64,000 nucleotides of DNA from CAYONP01 sp964405335 (lineage in GTDB: Bacteria; Armatimonadota; UBA10988): positions 1 to 64,000 of the forward strand of contig CAYONP010000012.1 of the NCBI GenBank assembly GCA_964405335.1. Reading direction: 5' to 3'. Shown here one piece after another: positions 58,203 to 64,000 of the stretch (within the stretch, counting starts at the first letter, position 1; each line of letters opens with the position of its first letter). The position numbers were made by a program, and so were the translations under genes. The notes beneath the pieces are model-generated. The model saw only the letters and a list, made by a program, of their open reading frames with translations, was not told the origin of the DNA and ran no database searches.

Positions 58203-60479
58203 CTATGGCTCGGTGAGCTCGAGGACGACCGGCGGAGTGGGGTAGTGCCAGCCATCGCGGGTGACTACCACGGCCTGGACGGCGTAGCGGCCGGGCGGCA
58301 GCGTGGAGGTATCGACCCGCAGCCGGCCCGGCGGCCCGAGCTGCAGCGGCGCGCCGTCGAGCAGCAGCCAGGCACCGATCGGTTCGAGCCCGGGCACGGC
58401 GCGCAGCTCGAACTGCCCGGCCGGGCCGGTGGGCAGTGGCTCGAGCCAGGCCGACAGGTGCGCTTGGCGGACCAGTCGCACGGCGACCGGGTCGACGGCG
58501 CGGCCGTCGTCGAGCTGGCCGGCCAGGTTCAGATCGATCACCTGGGTGGTCCAGGCGCGGGCGGGCACGGCCAGCGGCTCGTCGGCCCAGACCGCTGGAA
58601 TGCCGAGTTCCGGGGCGGCAACGGCCAGCCGCGACGGCGGCAGCGCGACCGCGCTCAGCGCCGGCTCGAACAGCCTGGCGGTGTCGAGCAGCACCGCGTC
58701 GCGCTCGCGCACGACCCAGGTGCCCGGGCGGAAGACGCCGACGGCAAACGGTGCTTCGGCCGGTGGCGGGCCGTGCTGGCCGAAGGTCGGCGGGTCGTCG
58801 TTGTGGATCAGCGTCAGCCAGCTTCGGAAGCCGACGTTGCCCGCCGGGTCGACGGCCAGAACAGTGACTTCGTGCGGGCCGTCGCGCGCGGCGCGGGTGT
58901 CCCAGCGCCAGGTCTGCTGGTCGGCCAGCGGCTCGATCGCCCGGCCGTCGAGCAGGACCGTCAGGCTGGCCGCCGGGTCGCCGGCGTGGAGTCGGACCAG
59001 CACCTCGCCGCGGAGGTGGCGATCGGTCGGCAGGCTGGCTCGCACGTTGGGTGGCGAGACGTCGATGCCCAGCTCGCCGAGCAGGCCGCGGCTCTCGAGG
59101 TCGGCCGGCCAGAGGAGTAGTTGCTCGAGCAAGCGCACCGCCGCATCGTCGCGCCGGCCCTGGCCGAGCAGCGCGCGGCCCTCGAGGAAGCCGGCCAGGC
59201 GGTCGGGCCGCAGCTCGCCCACGCGGCGGGCGGCCTGGGCCAGGGCCTCCCAGTCCTCCTCGCGCTCGGCCAGCCGGGCCAGTTGCTCCCAGGCCGACGG
59301 ATCGTCGGGCTGCGCCTGGGCGGCGGCCAGGGCCAGCGCCAGCTCATGGGCCCCGCGGGCCGACTCGCGCATGGCGCGGCCGTCGGCGGGCAGGTGGTTC
59401 AGCGCCTCGGCCTGGTCGAGCAGCTCGCCGGCTCGGTCGAGCTCGCCGGCCGCCAGCGCCTGCTCGACCTGATCGAGGATCGACCGGCAGCGCTCGAGCT
59501 CGCGTTCGGCGCGGATGACCGTCAGCAGACCGTCGACCGCAGTCGGCGCGGCGCCGTCGTCGCGCGCGGCCTCGGCCTGCGCGGTGGCCTGGTCCCATTC
59601 GCCCTGCCAGCAGAGCACGAGGGCCTGCTCATAGGGCCGCAGCCGCCGGCCCTCGGCGCGGGCGAAGACCGCCCGGTCGCGCCACAGCCGGGCCGACAGG
59701 TCACCCGGTCGCGCCGCGGCGCACCAGCTCAGAGCGTCTGCCGCGGCGGCGAAGTCGCCCGCGTCGAATCGTGCCCGCCCGTGCTCGAAGCGCTGCCGAT
59801 AGGCCTCGTACTCGGCGCGGATCGGCCCGGCCGGCCCAAACGCCTCGCGGATCGCCTCGCGCACCGTGCGCAGCGCGTGGACGGTGGTCAGCTCCATGTT
59901 CGCGTTGCGTTCGGCGAGCAGCGCGTTGGCGTTGTCATAGGGCACCAGCACGTCGTTCATTCGCGAGGCGACGGCGGCGGTCAGCTTGTACGAGACGGCC
60001 GCCACCGGCCCGATCGTGCCGTCGGCGCGCACCTCGCCGGTCATCGCCACGTCCTGGCGCACCGGCACCTCGAGCAGGACCGAAGCCGCGGCGACAGCCA
60101 CCGCCACGCCCGCGCTGCCGCCCTCCATCGGCCGCCCGCCGGTGTCGAACCGGACAATCACCCCTTGCTGGGCAAAGCGCTCGCGCAGCTCGGGCAGGTC
60201 GCACGCCTCGGAGGCGAGCCACTCGCCCGCCGCGGCGACCACGGCGCTGGTTTCGGCCCCGAGCGCGGTGACATGCTCGGCCGTCAGCGTGCCCGGCGCG
60301 CCGCCCTTGACCGCCGTGACCGGCAGCCGCCGGCCGGCGATCACCGGCGGCAGGCCGGCCGGGCCGCTGAGCTGCACGCCGAGCCCGACGGCCCGGCCGA
60401 CGCAGGGCGGCGGCGCCGCCGGCGCGGCGGTCAGGTGGAGCAGGCCGAGCAATGCCAGGGTCCAACGCGACCGGGTCAT
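58203..60479 (-). CDS. Exported Lon-type (S16) protease domain fused to TPR-like and beta domains
   Basis: The 758-residue protein starts with a signal peptide (MTRSRWTLALLGLLHLTAAP). Residues 30-200 are a Lon proteolytic domain: RPMEGGSAGVAVAVAAASVL with Ser122, AMTGEVRADGTIGPVAAVSY and Lys165. The Ser-Lys distance of 43 equals that of E. coli Lon (Ser679-Lys722). No ATPase domain is present. TPR-like helices fill about 220-470, and beta domains with DGPHEVTVLAVDPAGNVGFRS follow. Such a protein would act outside the cytoplasm without ATP, which is unusual for Lon. Substrates are unknown. Confidence 0.8.
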   Translation of the reverse strand: MTRSRWTLALLGLLHLTAAPAAPPPCVGRAVGLGVQLSGPAGLPPVIAGRRLPVTAVKGGAPGTLTAEHVTALGAETSAVVAAAGEWLASEACDLPELRERFAQQGVIVRFDTGGRPMEGGSAGVAVAVAAASVLLEVPVRQDVAMTGEVRADGTIGPVAAVSYKLTAAVASRMNDVLVPYDNANALLAERNANMELTTVHALRTVREAIREAFGPAGPIRAEYEAYRQRFEHGRARFDAGDFAAAADALSWCAAARPGDLSARLWRDRAVFARAEGRRLRPYEQALVLCWQGEWDQATAQAEAARDDGAAPTAVDGLLTVIRAERELERCRSILDQVEQALAAGELDRAGELLDQAEALNHLPADGRAMRESARGAHELALALAAAQAQPDDPSAWEQLARLAEREEDWEALAQAARRVGELRPDRLAGFLEGRALLGQGRRDDAAVRLLEQLLLWPADLESRGLLGELGIDVSPPNVRASLPTDRHLRGEVLVRLHAGDPAASLTVLLDGRAIEPLADQQTWRWDTRAARDGPHEVTVLAVDPAGNVGFRSWLTLIHNDDPPTFGQHGPPPAEAPFAVGVFRPGTWVVRERDAVLLDTARLFEPALSAVALPPSRLAVAAPELGIPAVWADEPLAVPARAWTTQVIDLNLAGQLDDGRAVDPVAVRLVRQAHLSAWLEPLPTGPAGQFELRAVPGLEPIGAWLLLDGAPLQLGPPGRLRVDTSTLPPGRYAVQAVVVTRDGWHYPTPPVVLELTEP

Positions 60480-60546
60480 GACCGAGACTCTACCACCTTC
60501 GACGACGGCCGCACCGCCGGGCTTCCGCGCGGCGGCGCATTCCGGC

Positions 60547-60552
60547 TATTAT
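60547..60552 (+). promoter_or_regulatory. -10 box of the thioredoxin-like gene
   Basis: TATTAT lies 20 bases before the ATG at 60572, with AGGAG between. A -35 is not clear (TTCCGC with an 18-base spacer). Confidence 0.45.
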
Positions 60553-60571
60553 CTTGGGTCCAGGAGACGGT

Positions 60572-61162
60572 ATGGCGACCGGAGACTACCTCGACCTGCG
60601 GCAGGAGTGCTACCGCGACGCCTGGTCGGCGGCGCTCGACTACGATGCTTATCTCGCTGCCTCGGAAGAGAAGCACCGCGTGCGCTGGCAGGCGGCGCTC
60701 GAGCGCACCGCGCTGACCGAGGCGCAGCGCCACCTGCTCGGCAGCTTCACGCGGCAGCTTCGCCTGCTGGTGCTCAGCGGTGTCTGGTGCGGCGACTGCG
60801 TGCGTCAGGGGCCGATCTACCAGCGCATCGCCGAGGCCGCGCCGAGCCTCGAGCTGCGCTTTCTCGAACGCGAGGAGCACCCCGAGCTGCGCGACATGCT
60901 GCGCATCAACGGGGCGAAGAAGGTGCCGGTGGCGCTGTTCCTGTCCGAGGACTTCTACACCATCGGCTGCTTCGGCGACCGGACGCTGACCTACTACCGC
61001 GCCAAGGCGAAGCGCGACCTGGGCGACACCTGCGAGACCGGTCTGGTGCCGCCCGAGCCCGAGGCGCTGGCCGCCGAGGTGGCCGAGTGGGTCGACATCT
61101 GCGAGTGGCAGCACCTGATTGTCCGCTGCTCGCCCATGCTGCGCGAGCGGCACGGCGACTGA
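60572..61162 (+). CDS. Thioredoxin-like protein (WCGDC)
   Basis: The 196-residue protein has a helical N-terminus and a thioredoxin core: LRLLVLSGVWCGDCVRQGPI with redox Cys73 and Cys76, LELRFLEREEHPEL, and GAKKVPVALFLSED carrying the cis-Pro. The extra N-terminal ~60 residues and the long C-terminal segment distinguish it from classical TrxA; similar proteins of unknown role occur in Planctomycetota. It lacks a signal peptide, so it is cytoplasmic. It starts an operon with the two phosphohexomutases (1 base between). Confidence 0.85.
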   Translation: MATGDYLDLRQECYRDAWSAALDYDAYLAASEEKHRVRWQAALERTALTEAQRHLLGSFTRQLRLLVLSGVWCGDCVRQGPIYQRIAEAAPSLELRFLEREEHPELRDMLRINGAKKVPVALFLSEDFYTIGCFGDRTLTYYRAKAKRDLGDTCETGLVPPEPEALAAEVAEWVDICEWQHLIVRCSPMLRERHGD

Positions 61163-61163
61163 C

Positions 61164-62552
61164 ATGCCCGACCCGCGACCGCTGAAAACCAGCATCGCCG
61201 GCACCCGCGGCGAGGCCGGCACGGCGCTGACCGCCGAGCTGGCCGTGCGGCTGGCGGCCGCCTTCGGGACCTACCTCGGCGACCTCGGCCGGCCGCCGCG
61301 GGTGCTGCTCGCCCGCGACACCCGGCCGTCGGGCCCGATGCTCGCCGCCGCGGTGCGGGCCGCGCTGACCGCCTGCGGCTGTGAGGTGTTCGACCTCGGC
61401 CTCTGCCCCACGCCGGTGCTGCAGCACCGCACGCGCGTGACCGCCTGCGACGGCGGGGTGGTGATCTCCGCCGGCCACGGCCCGGAGCAGTGGAACGCGC
61501 TCAAGTTCGCCGGGCCCGACGGCGTCTTCCTCGATCAGTTCCAGGGCGCCGAGCTGCTCGACCACTTCCATCACCACCGGCCGCGGTGGGTCGACCACAC
61601 CCGGCTCGGATCGGTCCACCCGGCGTCGGAGCAGGCGCTCGACGAGGCGCTCGTGGCGCATCGCCAGGCGGTGCTCGAGCGGATCGACGCCGAGGCGGTG
61701 GCCGCGCGGCGGTTCCGGGTCGCCGTCGATCTGGCCAACGGCGCCTGCTGCCTGGCCGGGCCGCTGCTGCTCCGCGCGCTCGGCTGCGAGGTGATGCCGA
61801 TCAACGACGATCCGAGCCTGCCCTTCCCCCACCCGCCCGAGCCGACGCCGGCGACGATGAGCCAGGTGCGGGCGCTGGTGCTGGCCGGCCGAGCCGACGT
61901 CGGCTTCTGCCACGACGCCGACGGCGACCGGCTCGGCGTGGTGACCGAGCGCGGCGAGGCACTCGGCGCCGGCTACACCCTCGCCCTGGCCGCCGAGGCG
62001 GTGCTGCCGCGCCGGCCCGGCGTGGTGGTGACCAACCTCTCGACCTCGCGGCTGGTCGACCACGCGGCGGCGCGGCACGGCGGCCCGGTCATCCGCACGC
62101 GCGTGGGGCAGAGCTACATCGCCGAGGCGGTGCATGTGCATCACGCCGTGCTGGGCGGCGAGGGCTCGGGCGGCGTGATGTACCCCGAGCTCGGCCTCTG
62201 CCACGACAGCCTGGCCACGATTGCGCACCTGCTCGACTGGCTGGCCCGCGATGCGCGCCCGCTCTCGGCGCGGGTCGATGAGCTGCCGCGGTATATCTGG
62301 CGCGAGGTCCGCGTGCCGGTGCCGACCGGCGAGGCGGCCCACCGACTGGCCGAGCTGCGCGACTGGGCCGAGGCGCAGTCCGAGCTCCATGCGCTCGATG
62401 TCACCGAGGGCGTGCGGATCGAGTGGCGCGACGCCTGGCTGCACGTCCGCTCGAGCATCACCGAGCCGGCCATCCGGGTCGTCGGCGAGGGCGTCGACTC
62501 GGCGGCGATCGAGGCCCGGCTGGCCGCCGCGCTGCAGGCGCTGAGGGACTGA
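61164..62552 (+). CDS. Phosphohexomutase paralogue lacking the phosphoserine (likely pseudoenzyme)
   Basis: The 462-residue protein has all four domains of the alpha-D-phosphohexomutases: LKTSIAGTRGEAG at the start, the metal loop CHDADGDRLG, the sugar loop GGEGSGGV and phosphate loop SSITEPAIRV. In the catalytic loop the usual TASHN is SAGHG, with Gly104 where the phosphoserine should be. The paralogue immediately downstream keeps the Ser. It may be a regulatory or sugar-binding pseudoenzyme, or use another mechanism. It lies between the thioredoxin-like gene and the intact mutase. Confidence 0.85.
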   Translation: MPDPRPLKTSIAGTRGEAGTALTAELAVRLAAAFGTYLGDLGRPPRVLLARDTRPSGPMLAAAVRAALTACGCEVFDLGLCPTPVLQHRTRVTACDGGVVISAGHGPEQWNALKFAGPDGVFLDQFQGAELLDHFHHHRPRWVDHTRLGSVHPASEQALDEALVAHRQAVLERIDAEAVAARRFRVAVDLANGACCLAGPLLLRALGCEVMPINDDPSLPFPHPPEPTPATMSQVRALVLAGRADVGFCHDADGDRLGVVTERGEALGAGYTLALAAEAVLPRRPGVVVTNLSTSRLVDHAAARHGGPVIRTRVGQSYIAEAVHVHHAVLGGEGSGGVMYPELGLCHDSLATIAHLLDWLARDARPLSARVDELPRYIWREVRVPVPTGEAAHRLAELRDWAEAQSELHALDVTEGVRIEWRDAWLHVRSSITEPAIRVVGEGVDSAAIEARLAAALQALRD

Positions 62553-62553
62553 G

Positions 62554-63924
62554 ATGCAGCCGTTGCCGAGCCTCAAGATCAGCATCTCCGGCGTGCGCGG
62601 CATCGTCGGCGAGGCGTTGACCCCGCTGCTGCTGGTCCGCTTCGCCCAGGCCTTCGGCGCCTACCGCGGCGGCACCATTCTCCTCGGCCGCGACACCCGG
62701 CGCTCAGGCGAGATGTGCCGCGAGGCGGTCGTCGCCGGGCTGCTCGCCGCCGGCTGCCGCGTGCTCGACGCAGGCATTGTCCCGACGCCGACGGTCCAGC
62801 TCAACGTGCCGCGGCACGGCTGTGCCGGCGGGGTGGTGATCACCGCCAGCCACAACACCGAAGAGTGGAACGCGCTCAAGCTGATTGCCGGCGACGGGCG
62901 GTTCCTCAATCCGCAGCAAGCCGAGGAGCTGCTGGACATCTACCATCAGGAAGACCCGCGCGGCGTCTGCCCGCCGAGCGAGCAGATTGTGCCGCTCGAC
63001 GACGCGGTCGATTACCACCTCGAGCGGGTGCTGGCGCGGGTCGAGGTCGAACGCATCCGCGCGCGGCGGTTCACCGTCGCGGTCGACGGTGTCAACGGCG
63101 CCGGCGCGGCGATGACGCCGCGGCTGCTCGAAGCCCTCGGCTGCACCGTGGTGCCGCTGCATCTCGAGCTCGGCGGCGGCTTCCCGCGCGGGCCCGAGCC
63201 GGTGGCCGCGAACCTGGCGCAGGTCTGCGCGCTGGTCCGCGACTCGGGTGCCGACCTCGGCTTTGCCCAGGACCCCGACGGCGACCGGCTGGCGTTGATC
63301 GATGAGGTCGGCGCCTGCCTCGGCGGCGAGTATGCCCTCGCGCTGGCCTGCCGCCACGTGCTGGCCGGCGGCCGCGGCACCGTGGTGGTCAACCTGAGTA
63401 CCAGCCGGGCGATGGACGACGTGGCCGCGCTGACCGGCTCGCGGCTGGTCCGCGCGCCGATTGGCGAGGCCAATGTGGTGCAGGCGATGCTGCGCGAGCA
63501 GGCGGTGATTGGCGGTGAGGGCAACGGCGGGGTGATCGACCCGGCGCTGCACCACGCGCGGGACAGCTTCATCGGCATGGCGCTGATCCTCGAGCATCTG
63601 GCCGTGCGCGGCTGCACCGTCGGCCAGGCGCTCGAGCGCATCGGTCGCTATGCGATGGTGCAGCGCCGGCTGCCGCGGCCGTCGCTGCGTGAGCTGGGTC
63701 GGATGCGGGCGCGGCTCGAGGAGGCCTATGCCGCCGCCGACGCGATCGACACGCGTGACGGCATCCGGCTCGACCTGCCGGCCGGCTGGGTCCACCTGCG
63801 GCCGTCGAACACCGAGCCGATTGTCCGCTTGGTGGCCGAAGCCGCCGACACGGCCACGGCCGAGGCGCTGGCCGACGAGGTCTGGGCCGCCGCCGGGCGC
63901 CCGAGGGAGCGTGCCGATGGATGA
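62554..63924 (+). CDS. Phosphoglucosamine/phosphomannomutase-type phosphohexomutase
   Basis: The 456-residue enzyme has the complete signature: SLKISISGVRGIVGEAL, catalytic Ser99 in VVITASHNTEEWNALKL, metal loop AQDPDGDRLA, sugar loop GGEGNGGVID and phosphate loop RPSNTEPIVRLV. These enzymes move phosphate between C1 and C6 of hexoses for cell-envelope precursors (GlmM or ManB type). SGVRGIVGE and the TEPIVRL end favour the archaeal/deep-branching GlmM-like group, so the substrate cannot be fixed. It begins one base after the upstream pseudoenzyme-like gene and overlaps the following gene by eight bases. Confidence 0.92.
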   Translation: MQPLPSLKISISGVRGIVGEALTPLLLVRFAQAFGAYRGGTILLGRDTRRSGEMCREAVVAGLLAAGCRVLDAGIVPTPTVQLNVPRHGCAGGVVITASHNTEEWNALKLIAGDGRFLNPQQAEELLDIYHQEDPRGVCPPSEQIVPLDDAVDYHLERVLARVEVERIRARRFTVAVDGVNGAGAAMTPRLLEALGCTVVPLHLELGGGFPRGPEPVAANLAQVCALVRDSGADLGFAQDPDGDRLALIDEVGACLGGEYALALACRHVLAGGRGTVVVNLSTSRAMDDVAALTGSRLVRAPIGEANVVQAMLREQAVIGGEGNGGVIDPALHHARDSFIGMALILEHLAVRGCTVGQALERIGRYAMVQRRLPRPSLRELGRMRARLEEAYAAADAIDTRDGIRLDLPAGWVHLRPSNTEPIVRLVAEAADTATAEALADEVWAAAGRPRERADG

Positions 63925-64000
63925 CGTCCTGCTCGACCGCCTGTCGCTGCTGGCCTGGTTCGGCGGCTCGCAGCCGGCGGCGCTGTGGCTCAGCCTGTTG
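63917..64000 (+). CDS. N-terminal fragment of an unknown protein
   Basis: Twenty-eight codons from the ATG at 63917 read MDDVLLDRLSLLAWFGGSQP and end in a hydrophobic AALWLSLL at the window edge. The start overlaps the mutase stop by eight bases, which argues for a real, coupled gene. A membrane helix probably begins here. I cannot name the family. Confidence 0.45.
   Translation, partial: MDDVLLDRLSLLAWFGGSQPAALWLSLL

Overview
The window is about 70% G+C and very densely coded, from an uncultured-looking diderm bacterium. Support for a diderm: an S-layer-homology porin (53218-55095) whose C-terminus ends in Phe like an outer-membrane barrel, a lipoprotein, and periplasmic-type folding factors. 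The mix of DUF6807, two uroporphyrinogen-decarboxylase-like genes, an enolase-superfamily dehydratase, a heparinase, a GH42-like glycosidase, TrmFO and an SLH porin recalls Armatimonadota or similar candidate phyla. That placement is inference only. Ten Ns inside C/G homopolymers at 39738-39969 show that this is a draft assembly.

Layout. 1-3600: start of a membrane transporter-like gene, an A+T-richer FRG-domain gene, a HicB/HicA-like pair and an ankyrin protein. 4000-12500: GH42-like glycosidase, a DNA methyltransferase, a UROD-like methyltransferase, a secreted ThuA-like/lectin-like protein and a sugar transferase. 12700-18470: a giant TPR protein translationally coupled to a methyltransferase, divergent from dCMP deaminase and a PepE-type peptidase. 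18700-24200: a membrane-anchored SurA/PpiD-type foldase, a Rieske fusion protein and a second UROD-like protein. 24360-27694: a probable accessory block of three small genes and a DNA methyltransferase fused to a nuclease-like domain. 27706-29016: trmFO. 29199-34925 (minus): a tight six-gene operon hsp20-lon-lipoprotein hydrolase-rsmG-acyP-enolase superfamily, divergent from DUF6807, a UDP-sugar epimerase/decarboxylase and an unknown gene. 38039-38185: tRNA-Gly and tRNA-Pro. 38586-42563: an STN-domain protein, the assembly gap, a third DNA methyltransferase and malic enzyme.

The most unusual block is 42920-50150: a receiver-only response regulator, an Hsp70-like protein lacking the lid, an ECF sigma factor, and a 1478-residue protein. 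That last protein joins an N-terminal anti-sigma-like domain, a membrane helix, macroglobulin-type beta domains, two more helices and an alpha-toroid lacking the thioester residues. I read it as a possible envelope-stress signalling system. After it come a heparinase, the SLH-collagen-porin, two NTF2-like small proteins, a GT39-type glycosyltransferase, a secreted Lon-type (S16) protease fused to TPR-like repeats, a thioredoxin-like protein, and two tandem phosphohexomutases of which the first has lost its phosphoserine.

Between genes lie several families of short non-autonomous palindromic elements, many starting GTAGG and ending CCTAC. There are also MITE-like units with TIRs such as GGGGACACACGACCTATT or CCGGGGTCAGGTC. 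No transposase, integrase, CRISPR array or rRNA was seen.
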